DNA from: Paulinella micropora
Taxonomy: Eukaryota; Cercozoa; Imbricatea; Euglyphida
Direction: 5' to 3'
Assembly: GCA_009731375.1 (NCBI GenBank)
Contig: BJOX01000014.1
Span: 1,504,524 to 1,548,122 of the forward strand
Length of the DNA: 43,599 nt
Both the position numbers and the translations under genes were made by a program. Numbering within the stretch: the stretch's first letter is position 1; each line of letters begins with the position of its first letter. Below are positions 1 through 18,585 of this stretch, in pieces. The notes beneath the pieces were generated by a model. The model did no database searches, had not been told where the DNA came from, and was given only the letters and a program-made list of their open reading frames with translations.

Positions 1-183
<183 letters not shown>

Positions 184-220
184 ATCTATCCATATCTCAT
201 CTGTCTCATCTATGTGCCAG

Positions 221-9392
<9,172 letters not shown>

Positions 9393-10798
9393 AGCTTTTG
9401 ACTGGCACATACTTGACAGACACCCAACGGCGATGACGACGCCGTGACAACGACGATAGCAAACATAAAAACGCACCACCAAACAGAGAAAAAAACGATC
9501 GGATAACAGCGGCGGGGCCAACAGACAGGTTTGAGAAAGCAGGCCTTCCAAAACGTGTACAACGTGACTTTGTGTTTCTGTCTCATGTCAGATCCCAATT
9601 TGACAAGTGACTTTTTTTTGCGATGCTGCATCGGGTTTCGGATAGATTGAATGATGAAAAAAAAAAGGCGGATGGATTGTGTTCATTTCGTGTTGGATTG
9701 TGTTCATTTCGTGTTGGATTATTCAAGTTTTAACGCTGCTGCCGCTGTGTAGAAAGTAAGAGTTATTCTCGGAATGCCAGATCAGTATAAGACGAATATA
9801 ATAATACTAGTGACATTGTACAGCTAATATTACCGGTAATAATTTAAGTTAATGTTATTAATAATATTTTACATTAATACCAGTATTAAGACAGTGCATT
9901 GAAAGTTGACAGTCCAAAAGTATCACTGAATATATACTAATATTATTAATATTACGTAAATGTAATATTATTTTACGCAAGCACTGTTTTAATTATATAA
10001 AATATTAATATTATTAACTTGAAGCCAGCTAAGGACATTTTTCGAGACAATTAAAAATAAAAAGTTGACGCCAGCCACATCTTCCTTCAGTGTATTGTCT
10101 TTTTTCAAAAGATAATCAATGACCTTAATTTTCACTATATCACTATTAATATAAAAAAATAAAAATAAAAAATTGACTTTACGTTTGGCAGGAACCTGAC
10201 AAAAACCTTTTAGCCTACCTTCAGCTGTGCTGCCTCCCGCCTCCTGTCAAGGCACCTAGCCTCCACCACAACTGACAGCCAACCGTCAGGCTCTGATATC
10301 GAAGCTCTGTACATGGCCATCGTTCCTTCAAGTGCAAAGGGGCGAGCAAGCAAGTAGTCTATTATTAATAATATATAAAACAGTGTTTGCGTAAAGGAAA
10401 CTTGAGGTCCTGTAACCCACTGTCCGACCACTGAGTCAAACTATCATTGAAATTGACTCAGATGATTAAAATTAATAATACTACGTGACTTGCCTATTGT
10501 CGTACCCGGGACTGTATCTGACAGTACAGAAGAATTTGTCTGACCGCTCAGGCTTTAATGATTATATCATGTCCAACGGAAACCGTCCGCAAGACTGACA
10601 GAATGGTTGGTGATAGTAATAATGAACGGAACAATAACTGGACCCGGCCCCCTTTGTGGGAGCAGATATACCCGCTCGGTCCACAAATATCATGTATATC
10701 AAGTTGGTCACAGTATTACTATTATTCTGATACGGGATCTATTGTAGCCGCATAACCTTGTTAAATGCATACTTCAGAGGCCGATACTGATTAGTTAT
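9393..10798. other. AT-rich intergenic stretch between the cysteine-rich gene and the LTR element
   Basis: 3' UTR and intergenic DNA without microsatellites. No AATAAA is seen within 300 bp of the stop codon. A short minus-strand stretch (about 10331-10219) has coding-like composition, with a possible acceptor cacttgaag and a donor aag|gtaggc, but I found no partner exons. The last bases before the LTR, gttat (10794-10798), are one side of the target-site duplication. Confidence 0.5.
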
Positions 10799-10994
10799 TG
10801 TTAGATCATATTAATACAATATATTAATTCGGTGGACAGTACGGGCCGGCATATGTAATGCGTGTCGTTAGAGCCATTACGTGTGCCCGGCTTAATATGT
10901 TCCCGCTCTTTGCCTTGGCGCGTTCATTAAAGTTTAACTTGCAGACGATCTACTCAACTTAGATTTGACTCCGGTTTAGTACAGTAGTCTAACA
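10799..10994 (+). repeat. 5' LTR
   Basis: 196 bp, starting TGTTAGATC and ending GTCTAACA, with the 7-bp inverted termini TGTTAGA/TCTAACA. It matches 19613-19808 except at two positions. Confidence 0.96.
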
Positions 10995-11006
10995 GGTTAT
11001 GAAGCC
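10995..11006 (+). other. Primer-binding site, Met-tRNA anticodon-arm type
   Basis: GGTTATGAAGCC begins at the first base after the 5' LTR. Its complement, GGCTTCATAACC, contains CAT in an anticodon-loop context (TTCATAA). Drosophila copia and several relatives prime from the anticodon arm of initiator tRNA-Met and carry GGTTATG at this position (family knowledge). It does not match the usual 3'-end PBS TGGTATCAGAGC. Confidence 0.65.
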
Positions 11007-11059
11007 TTGAAGCGTGATAGTAAAGCCTGATAAATTTTATTCACTTATTTTATTTTTCA

Positions 11060-11215
11060 GCGTTTTTCGTGGTGTGTGGAAGGCTACCACAGGAAAAAAA
11101 AAAAAAACTGGTGACGTGCGGAAGGCTGTCACCAAATCAGGTGAACTGTTGGAACGTGCGGAAGGCTGCCAACAAGCACCTGGGGTGGAACGTGCGGAAG
11201 GCTGCCACCTAATTT
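11060..11215 (+). repeat. Four-fold GTGCGGAAGGCTG leader repeat
   Basis: The motif GTGCGGAAGGCTGCCACC, or a variant of it, starts at 11074, 11116, 11156 and 11192 (spacings 42, 40, 36), all between the PBS and the gag start. A 13-A run separates the first two copies. A packaging or dimerisation signal is possible but unproven. Confidence 0.7.
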
Positions 11216-11328
11216 TAATCGAACTGTTCACTAAGAACAAATACTTCCTAATCTAGCTTCACTAGAAATAGTAAAAGCAAATTTGGTAGTCGAGGTTTCT
11301 CCTACCTTCCGCCCTTTGAAACGCTAAT

Positions 11329-13683
11329 ATGGCATCTAATAACTCTGACTTAGTCAAAATGAGGCTGGAAACGCCTAAGTATGATCATGGGAAAGAATGG
11401 GAGCTGTGGGAATACACCTTTATATCTATAATAGGTGTCACGCACCCAGAAATCCTATCATTAATACCAGGTTTCCAGACTCATGCCTTAGCCAAACCAC
11501 TATCTATCTACATCCCTCCTGATTCTCCTATCAACGCACCCTTTAAATCACCTAAAGGAGAGGAAGAAGAAGGAATAGGAGAACAAGAAGAAGCAGCAGC
11601 TAAGGTTAAGAAAGAGGAGAGAGATGCATCTGCTGAACCGCTAACCATCATTCCGACTGATCAAAAATCTGAGATGCCAAAGGCAGCTGGGAGGAACAAG
11701 CCCCAACCGCTATTTGCATTAAGATTCAGCGAGCAGTATTACGAGCAAGAGAAAAAAGAAAAGAAAGCAAGATTGAATAGGCTCCTCTATGCTTTCTTAC
11801 TTCAATCTTGCGCTCATGACAGAAAAGTGATGGCAATTATGAGACAGGGGGGAACCGATGGGGTAGCCTGCTTCTTGGCCCTCAAGAAACATTATGGGGG
11901 CCTTGACCTCATAAAGTTTGAAGAGGACCAAGAAGCAGTCTATCATTCATACCCAAAGGAACCCAGTGAGGTAAGTGCGTGGTTAGCTAACTACACTACC
12001 CTGTTGAAGAAGCAAGAAAAGCTGATGGGTAAGATTCCTGAGATCATGAAGACAGATATGATCATGAGGAAACTTAAACACATGCAACCTTTCAAAAGGT
12101 ACCATCAGAACACTTGGCAAGCTTTGTTACCTGATCAGAGACCTAACCTGGAAGAGTTCCTAAAAGTTATAGAACAACTAGCTCAAGGTCATGTCTCTCA
12201 GGGCAAGTTACGTAAGCTATACGGTTCCGGAAGCTCAAAGTCTGACCCTATCACTATCAACTTGGTAGGGGCAACTAAGAGCAGAAGGAACCTCAAACTA
12301 CCTCAGACAGGAGCTAGTATTCAGGAAGGGGGAGAGGAAGGCGTGTGTTGGAACTGTCTCTCCCCCGACCACAGGATTGCCTTTTGTCTTGTCAAATGTC
12401 AACTAACTGACTGTCCTAAAGATGGACATGGTCCATTGAAATGTCCTATTAGAAGACGAGCGAGAGTGTCTGACAAAGGAAGTGTAAGAGAGAAGGATAA
12501 GGACAGACAGTCTGAGAAGGCAGACAGACAGGATAAGAGAGAGGAGACAAGGAAGAAGAAGAAGAAGAAGAAGAAGAAGAAGGAGAAGAAGAAGAAGAAG
12601 AAGAAGAAGAAGAAGAAGAAGAAGAAGAAGAAGAAGAAGAAGAAGAAGGAGGAGGAGAAGGAGAGCAGCAAGGAAAGAAGAAAGCTGAAAGCATCTGATT
12701 TCATTAAAAAGAAGAAGATGATAAGCTTGAATGCTGAATCCCCTTCCCCTTCCTCTTCTTCCTCTTCTGAGAGTGACGAAGAAGAAGACCCAAGCTTACA
12801 AGATAAGTTTGAGCCTTCTTCTGGGTCAGACTCAGAGTCAGAAGACGAGGGAGAGGTGGGATACATTCATCATATGGCTATCATGATGATGAGAAAAGAA
12901 GGAGAGGGAGAAGAGGGAGGCAACGAAACACACAAGAACCTCCCCTCACCTACACCCCACACACCGCTTTTGCCACGCGCATTTGTGCCACCAGGCCCAG
13001 TAGACAGAGGTGAGGGTGTGCGAGAGGGTGGTGTGCGAGGGGGAGATGAAGACAAACATACATCACCTATTCAAAACGCCTCCACATACACTCGCCCCAC
13101 TATCCCACCCCTTCACGAGAATAATTTTTTGACCTCTCTTGATATGGCTGGCGACCCTACTCCTCTTAACCAGATTATCCCTCTGGAAGAGAAATGGGCA
13201 CTCAGACGTACCAGGGCAGGCTACGTAAAAATACTCGTGAAAGGGCTCCATCCCATACACCTACGTGAGGTAGGTGGCCCACCCCTCAATCTCCACTGCA
13301 AACCAGTACGACAGGATAGTTGCCATGTTCCAAATAGTAAGCAGTGTGAGGCTACGGTGTCGGACACTGGTGTTCGGTGCTCGTGGAGTTTGGGGGCAGC
13401 AAGAAAAGGAGCAAAAGGGGGGGCGTGTGCTGCTAGGTTAGTAGATCACGATTTCTGCGGCAAGCATGTTGACCAAGAGAGAAAGAGAGGGGAAATATTA
13501 GCAAAGTATAGGGAGAAATTGAACTTAGGTCTTCTACCCCCGTACGATGCTCTAAGTATGGACCCTGCTACTTTATTCATTAAACCTCCCTGTGGAGACA
13601 GCACACAGCAACTCATTCATCATCTACCTCTGTTTCGACCTCTACTACTACTACTATACCTACCACTACTACACAGAACATAG
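11329..13683 (+). CDS. gag: Gag-like protein of the copia element (784 codons)
   Basis: Structural protein that would form the particle and bind RNA. The ATG at 11329 follows the leader and the stop is at 13683. Residues about 340-353 form a CCHC knuckle (C-x2-C-x4-H-x4-C, CWNCLSPDHRIAFC). A second ring of C-x4-C-x4-H-x4-C follows at about 358-373. Residues about 405-445 are an almost pure Lys/Glu run encoded by an (AAG)n tract at 12552-12650, the only clear microsatellite inside the element. A Ser/Asp/Glu-rich acidic stretch follows. Near residues 670-710 a Cys/His cluster (C-x8-C, then C and C-x2-H) resembles small zinc-binding domains with G-x-R-C and C-G-x-H, an added domain unusual for copia gag. 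It is much longer than typical copia gag. Confidence 0.8.
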   Translation: MASNNSDLVKMRLETPKYDHGKEWELWEYTFISIIGVTHPEILSLIPGFQTHALAKPLSIYIPPDSPINAPFKSPKGEEEEGIGEQEEAAAKVKKEERDASAEPLTIIPTDQKSEMPKAAGRNKPQPLFALRFSEQYYEQEKKEKKARLNRLLYAFLLQSCAHDRKVMAIMRQGGTDGVACFLALKKHYGGLDLIKFEEDQEAVYHSYPKEPSEVSAWLANYTTLLKKQEKLMGKIPEIMKTDMIMRKLKHMQPFKRYHQNTWQALLPDQRPNLEEFLKVIEQLAQGHVSQGKLRKLYGSGSSKSDPITINLVGATKSRRNLKLPQTGASIQEGGEEGVCWNCLSPDHRIAFCLVKCQLTDCPKDGHGPLKCPIRRRARVSDKGSVREKDKDRQSEKADRQDKREETRKKKKKKKKKKEKKKKKKKKKKKKKKKKKKKKKEEEKESSKERRKLKASDFIKKKKMISLNAESPSPSSSSSSESDEEEDPSLQDKFEPSSGSDSESEDEGEVGYIHHMAIMMMRKEGEGEEGGNETHKNLPSPTPHTPLLPRAFVPPGPVDRGEGVREGGVRGGDEDKHTSPIQNASTYTRPTIPPLHENNFLTSLDMAGDPTPLNQIIPLEEKWALRRTRAGYVKILVKGLHPIHLREVGGPPLNLHCKPVRQDSCHVPNSKQCEATVSDTGVRCSWSLGAARKGAKGGACAARLVDHDFCGKHVDQERKRGEILAKYREKLNLGLLPPYDALSMDPATLFIKPPCGDSTQQLIHHLPLFRPLLLLLYLPLLHRT

Positions 13684-13753
13684 GTAGGAGGGGAATAAGA
13701 GTAGGGGGAGTAGAAAGAGTAGGCGAAGGGGTAGAACAATCTGTGCCTCTCCT

Positions 13754-14323
13754 GTGTTATCTACACCTCATGCACAGCCCACATTTCATGTTCCACTTGT
13801 AAGAGAGCCGGGAGAAACCCCAAATAACCAACCAACCGTTCCTACAACCTCTGAACAGGGGAAAGTAGGGACGGTAGAGGGCAAACAGGTGTTGGGCAGT
13901 GGGGGACTTCCCCCCATTGATGAGTTGCAACGACTCTTCAATGCTCTCACCCATGGGTTTAAGAATAGGACAGTGAAGGATGGACAGATCGTTTCCAAGA
14001 CTGGGGAGTACGATGAGTTTTATACAGAAGTGTATTACGCGATACACGACTGTATAATAACAATGGCCACCAAACATGACAACCCATTTGCTCGGGGTAT
14101 TGTCTCTTCCTTTCCTTACATGTTAGAAGAGATAGAGGAGCTTGAAGCTGTGTTGGGAGGTAAAACTCCACCGGAGGAGGATGAATCACCAGATAGTTCT
14201 CAGACCGACACAATCACCAACACTCAAAGCACATACACCGCAACACAAGACAGCCCACACAATGAATGTGCTATTGGAATGAAACTCACAGCGATACTAA
14301 AGCAAATAGTATTGTGTGGGTAG
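13754..14323 (+). CDS. Open frame between gag and protease, function unknown
   Basis: 189 codons in a different frame from gag. The N-terminal third is Pro/Thr/Gly-rich. The middle (about residues 52-135) looks folded and helical (ELQRLFNALTHGFKN, ending EEIEELEAVLGG). The end is Ser/Thr/Asp-rich. Near 14290 the likely coding frame shifts to that of the protease. It may be the C-terminal part of gag or the N-terminal part of pol. No family recognised. Confidence 0.5.
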   Translation: MLSTPHAQPTFHVPLVREPGETPNNQPTVPTTSEQGKVGTVEGKQVLGSGGLPPIDELQRLFNALTHGFKNRTVKDGQIVSKTGEYDEFYTEVYYAIHDCIITMATKHDNPFARGIVSSFPYMLEEIEELEAVLGGKTPPEEDESPDSSQTDTITNTQSTYTATQDSPHNECAIGMKLTAILKQIVLCG

Positions 14324-14834
14324 ATGATAGCGGTGCGAGCGAAACACAATCTCCCGACAAAACCACATTCATCAAACTTGTGAAAGCCCCACAGAAGTTT
14401 AGGATCGCCAAAGGAGCATTAGGACAGAGTACAAGGGCAAGGTTCAAATGAACCTTTCATGTTCTAACGGGGATGAAGTCTGTGTTTTCGATTCTCATAC
14501 CACCTATAACCCACATTTAAAGTATGGGTTAGTCGCAACCTCGGCGTGGGTGCGAAAAGGGTTTGCGGTAGTACATCAGAACAATCAGGTCATCGTCCTA
14601 AAGAAACCCATTCAAATTGAGGAGAAACAGATAGTAGCCAGGGGGAGAGCTCTACCTAACAACCTCACAGTCTTTGACGCCCCGGGGACTAAACCACTCG
14701 ACCCCAATGAATGGTATGAACCCACCGCACAGTCCCCTCTTGACACGGGAACAACCAATCAACCTAACTCACCTCCTGAAACAAGTGAGGCTCCCGAGCC
14801 CGATGATTCATCTGACTCGGGGGTACAAGCTTGA
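14266..14834 (+). pseudogene. Copia protease region, split by a frame change at 14448
   Basis: The aspartic protease that would cleave Gag-Pol. The active-site motif DDSGAS lies near 14320-14340 in one frame, which ends TGA at 14449-14451. The C-terminal half, with the NPHLKYGLVATSAW region equivalent to the usual YVP-L--NLLS segment, is in the next frame and starts at an overlapping ATGA (14448). That frame ends with a single TGA at 14832-14834 and continues open into integrase. Whether the shift is a mutation, a recoding site or a base-call error cannot be decided here. Confidence 0.7.
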
Positions 14835-15683
14835 CAACTGCCCTCTCACCTTTCTCAAAGATCCAACCTACCTGCTTACCATGACATATACTGTTGTTTG
14901 TCTCCTTGTATATGTGGTTGGCAATGTGATGTGTCTCATACTTACGTACCTTATTCTACTGAGGTAGACACAGAGAGAGGTGAGAGAGCAGAACAGAAGG
15001 ATGACATGGTGTTGTGTCCTGTTGTCCGTCCCCACTATAATGAAAACATACACGCCACCGTATTTCACCGCATGTGTAAACACAGAGGGGTAAAGGCCAT
15101 GGAGAGGATGGCTAAGTATATGGGAGTAAAAATAGTGGGAAAAGAGTGGAGAGAACGAATAATGAAGTGTGAGTGGTGTTTGCGCAATAAAATCAAAAAG
15201 ACACCACACTTCAAAAAGAACCATCATGTCGTAGAACACCGACCCGGGATCCACATCTCAATGGATACTCAGGGTTGGTGGAATACGACATCATGGGACG
15301 GTAAGCGGTATAAGTTTACTGTCAAATGTTTAGCGTCCAACTTTGAACTTGACTACTACTTGCGTCACAAGAACGAATTTTTTCCTTGTTGTCTCAAAGC
15401 TATTGCATTCTTTGAGAGACACACCGGGAAGAAAATTAAGTTCCTTACCTGCGACCAAGAGTACAGCATGTACACAGAGTTCAAAGAGTGGGTTGACGTA
15501 AATCAACCCATCTTTCTCGAGGCCCCAACAGGGCAGAAACAGGTTGTAGCTAAGGTAGAGCGGTCCCATCAAACCAATGGTGGGCCCGCTAGGGCTATCC
15601 TTAGTGATGCCGAGCTTCCACCTTCCATGTGGGAATCTCTTGCCGATCGCTCATGGACCCTTCAAAGGGAAATCACCCTATGA
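14835..15683 (+). CDS. Copia integrase, zinc-binding and catalytic domains
   Basis: Inserts the cDNA. The frame is open from 14835, directly after the in-frame TGA that closes the protease frame, to TGA at 15681. A His/Cys zinc-binding module (HRMCKHRG... then CEWC, C-x2-C) lies at about 15068-15185. The catalytic triad is read as D in SMDTQG (near 15262), D in LTCDQEY (near 15453) and E in AKVERSH (near 15558), with 34 residues between the second D and E, close to the DD35E of the family. The end of the frame (after about 15660) is out of register with the expected sequence. Confidence 0.78.
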   Translation, partial: QLPSHLSQRSNLPAYHDIYCCLSPCICGWQCDVSHTYVPYSTEVDTERGERAEQKDDMVLCPVVRPHYNENIHATVFHRMCKHRGVKAMERMAKYMGVKIVGKEWRERIMKCEWCLRNKIKKTPHFKKNHHVVEHRPGIHISMDTQGWWNTTSWDGKRYKFTVKCLASNFELDYYLRHKNEFFPCCLKAIAFFERHTGKKIKFLTCDQEYSMYTEFKEWVDVNQPIFLEAPTGQKQVVAKVERSHQTNGGPARAILSDAELPPSMWESLADRSWTLQREITL

Positions 15684-16022
15684 AGTCATCCACAAACGAA
15701 AACCATGCTGCATCACCTAAAACCTATCGGATGCATGGCTTTTATGAAAGTGGATGCTAAGAGGGGGAAGGGTGAGAGGGGAAAGAGAGTAGTATTTCTC
15801 GGGTATGAACGGAATACAGGATACTATCGGGTATATGATCCAATTGCAAGGAAAATACACGGTAATGTTCGTGATGTCGTATTTGATGTTTGGAAATTGG
15901 GAAGGAGGGAAGCATCCAAATCTCTAGCAGATGCGAATGACTCTGAAGAGATGTTTTCGGTAAAGTGGCATTTGCCCCCCGGAATCCCAACGAACCTCTC
16001 AACACCCGGAAAGTCAAGGTAA
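15684..16022 (+). pseudogene. Integrase C-terminal part, locally frame-broken
   Basis: From 15705 the integrase frame resumes with the copia-type segment LKPIGCMAF...KRVVFLGY...YRVYDP...RDVVFDV. Between about 15661 and 15704 the recognisable coding (GKSPYEVIHKRKP) is in the +1 frame, so two compensating frame changes bracket about 45 bp. After about 15975 (C6 run) the likely coding moves to another frame, making TAA at 16020 probably an artefact of the shift. Confidence 0.65.
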
Positions 16023-16298
16023 TGCTTCGGGGGGGATATCAGTAGAGGTATTCACGACTGGGGGAGATGCTTCCCCAGCCGGGGGTCTATCGTCCGAATC
16101 GCCCCCACACAAGGCGCCCCCCGATGACCCCAATACAGGGAACGGGGACAATAAGGTAGTGGAAGTCAGAGAGGATAGACCTGACCCACCACCATTAGTG
16201 CCTCCGACCCCAAAAGTTTTGGGCCATAAGTCCAGTGGGGATCAGGGGGAGGCGAAAGTCACGCGAAAGAAACAGAAATCCAAAAAGAGACGCGCGAT
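16023..16298 (+). other. Integrase-RT linker, Pro/Ser/Asp-rich
   Basis: The frame starting near 15980 stays open and is rich in Pro, Asp and Gly (KAPPDDPNTGNGDN), then basic (TRKKQKSKKRRA). The RT frame takes over near 16299. Long low-complexity linkers at this place are normal in copia pol. Confidence 0.55.
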
Positions 16299-17942
16299 TT
16301 GTCCGGGACATATATGGAAATTCCGGCTAAGGCGTGGGGAGAAGGATGGGCGAAACAAACTTACGGGAATAACTGGCAAACTGCGGTTCGCAAAGGCACG
16401 GTTACCGCACCCGCTGCCCCAGTTACCCGTAAGACCAGACGCTTCCCGGCGCATGCGGTCCTCTTTGATGACGGGGTCACCGATAAGGTGATTGATACGG
16501 AAATTCTCAAGTATGCTGTTGCTAACATTCCGGTAAAACCACCACCCCTATCGACTAACTCAAATGACGACGAGGATCAAAGTGAAGGTGCCGCGCCCAA
16601 TGCGGGCGGTCTACACTTCGATACTACGTCAGAATTTGCATTTGTCGAGGGGGAGAGAGAAAGGGTGGCGGAGCAGAGAGCTGAACACAGCTCTAACTGG
16701 CGATCGCATGAACAAGGCGAAATCTCTGGGGAAAACATTATCTCGGAAAGGACTAGAAGAGCACATGTCACGGTATGCGCCCGAGAAGAGCGTGCAGAGT
16801 ATTGTCTTGTCAGTGAGAAATTTCCGGAATTTCCTGTGATACAAAAACCAAAAGATCGGAAGCAAGCTCGACAGAAAGAGTTTGAGCAGCTGAAAGAACT
16901 TAAAGCTTTTGTTTGGCGCAAGGAAGAGGAAGCTAGAATGTCCGGGACACCAATCATTCCGGTAAAATGGATCGACACCGTCAAACAACAGGGTACGCTA
17001 GATGAGTTTCATAAAGCCCGAATTACGTTGAGGGGGGACCTTTTGAAGGCGTACGCTCAGTATGACCCTAGAAAGACCTACTCCCCCACCGCTCAACATC
17101 GGACAATTTTACTCATGATAGCTTACGCTGCGTGTTTCGGAATCGACCTCTGGTTGATCGATTTTACCACTGCTTATCTCCATGCTAAAATCCCGTACAA
17201 CATTTACGTAAGACCACCACCTGAATTCCGATTGGAGGATTACGTTTGGCTTTTGAAGAAAGCCTTATACGGCCACCCGGAATCTGGTCGGTTGTGGTAC
17301 GATATGTTGTACGGGGAAATCACGGGGGAACTTGAGTTCAGAACTTTTACGCTTGATAGAGCTTCCTTCATCAGACATGGGAGTAGCCCCAAAACCACTC
17401 AACTCTTATCCTTCCATGTCGATGACGGGTGCCACGCGGCGTCTAAATCTGAACACCTCAAGATGGTCGCTCACTTTGAGAAAAAGGGATTCAGATGTAA
17501 AGATCTGGGTAAAGCTACTGAGTTCAAGAATATCCAAATTGTTCAAACTGAGAAAGGGATTGCGTTACATCAACGTAAATACGAACTTCTCATTTTGAAC
17601 GAATTAGGGTATATGAATGAAGTACCCGCTAAGACCCCCTTCACATCTGAAAACCCGGCACCTCTCAAGAAGGACCACCGGCTATTGAAGTACGACCTAA
17701 GATGCCTAATCGGTATCCTCATCTTCTTAGCCGTACATACGAGGCCCCTCCTCATCTGCCCGTTGAGTATTGCTGCCAAATCCCAAGTCCCTAACCCCGA
17801 CACTTCTTATGCTATGGCGCATCGCATGTTCTTGTGGTTGTTGACACCAAGGGCGTTGTTTTTCCGGAAGGGAGACAAGAATCTTAGGAAACTATTAGAA
17901 TCTTGTTTCTCCCCCCAAAAACCCCAAAGACTGGAAACCTAA
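16299..17942 (+). CDS. Copia reverse transcriptase
   Basis: Copies element RNA into DNA. The RT region starts near residue 215 with PVKWIDTVKQQG and KARITLRGD. The first catalytic Asp is in WLIDFTTAYLHAKI, the copia motif -DV--AFL-G--. KKALYGHPESGRLWYDMLY is the family's LYGLKQ-R-WY segment. The catalytic pair is in FHVDDG (17421-17426). KDLGKATEFKNI and the later LKYDLRCLIGIL segment are also typical. The upstream 200 residues are a weakly conserved linker. The frame leaves the coding path at the C6A5C4 run (17911-17925), so TAA near 17940 is probably not the original end. Confidence 0.85.
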   Translation: MSGTYMEIPAKAWGEGWAKQTYGNNWQTAVRKGTVTAPAAPVTRKTRRFPAHAVLFDDGVTDKVIDTEILKYAVANIPVKPPPLSTNSNDDEDQSEGAAPNAGGLHFDTTSEFAFVEGERERVAEQRAEHSSNWRSHEQGEISGENIISERTRRAHVTVCAREERAEYCLVSEKFPEFPVIQKPKDRKQARQKEFEQLKELKAFVWRKEEEARMSGTPIIPVKWIDTVKQQGTLDEFHKARITLRGDLLKAYAQYDPRKTYSPTAQHRTILLMIAYAACFGIDLWLIDFTTAYLHAKIPYNIYVRPPPEFRLEDYVWLLKKALYGHPESGRLWYDMLYGEITGELEFRTFTLDRASFIRHGSSPKTTQLLSFHVDDGCHAASKSEHLKMVAHFEKKGFRCKDLGKATEFKNIQIVQTEKGIALHQRKYELLILNELGYMNEVPAKTPFTSENPAPLKKDHRLLKYDLRCLIGILIFLAVHTRPLLICPLSIAAKSQVPNPDTSYAMAHRMFLWLLTPRALFFRKGDKNLRKLLESCFSPQKPQRLET

Positions 17943-17970
17943 CCATGGATCATGTGCCGCGGCCAATGCA

Positions 17971-18585
17971 ATGCATGAATCCATAGAAAAGTCAGGAATT
18001 CCCGGGATGGAAGCTTTCAGTGTACCGATCATTACCAATGTCGATAGGATAATCTCGGAAAATCCGTTGGTAGGGTTTGTAGACTCCGATTTTGCGGGGG
18101 ATAAAGTTTCGCGAAAATCTCGGTCTGGATATGTTTATTTATTCAACGGGACACCGCTAGCTTGGTTCTCAAAACTGCAATCCATAATCGCTCAATCCAC
18201 GTTAGAATCGGAAACGGTATCAGCGAACGAAGCGGTAAGGGAACTTCTCGCGTTATTAAAATCTCTCAGGGATATTGGAATCAACCTCAAGGGCCCTACC
18301 CCCCTCTTCGAAGACAATGAAGGGACGGTATTATTATCCGAGAGAGGGTTAGGGGAGGACCGTACCAAGCACATTGAGGTAAGGTACCACCTTCTTGCAA
18401 AACTCGTGAAGGACGGCATAGTCAAGTTATTCAGAGTACCAACCGAGGAAAATATTGCGGACATATTTACCAAAATACATTTCACGGTTGAGAAATTTAT
18501 GTATTTGGCTAAGAAAATTTCCGTCTTGCTAGACAGAGCGGGTCGTGCTCGTATTGGGATGAAACCCGATCAATTTACTTATTGA
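17971..18585 (+). CDS. Copia RNase H domain
   Basis: Degrades the RNA of the RNA-DNA hybrid. Catalytic residues are visible as D in VDSDFAGD, E in TLESETVSA and D in FEDNEG, followed by the family signatures RTKHIEVRYH and ADIFTK near the end. KSRSGYVYL and AWFSKLQSI are the usual linking motifs. The frame is open upstream to about 17911, one frame away from the RT, so RT and RNase H were one protein before a frame change at the homopolymers. The stop is TGA at 18583. Confidence 0.88.
   Translation: MHESIEKSGIPGMEAFSVPIITNVDRIISENPLVGFVDSDFAGDKVSRKSRSGYVYLFNGTPLAWFSKLQSIIAQSTLESETVSANEAVRELLALLKSLRDIGINLKGPTPLFEDNEGTVLLSERGLGEDRTKHIEVRYHLLAKLVKDGIVKLFRVPTEENIADIFTKIHFTVEKFMYLAKKISVLLDRAGRARIGMKPDQFTY

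Noticed and set aside
11014-11256. Upstream open frame of 80 codons in the retrotransposon leader
   Set aside because: It simply reads through the four-fold leader repeat and an A13 run. No sign of selection as protein, although a translation-control role is possible.
12399-12866. Antisense frames across gag
   Set aside because: Ser- and Phe-rich shadows of the AAG and acidic tracts of gag on the other strand.
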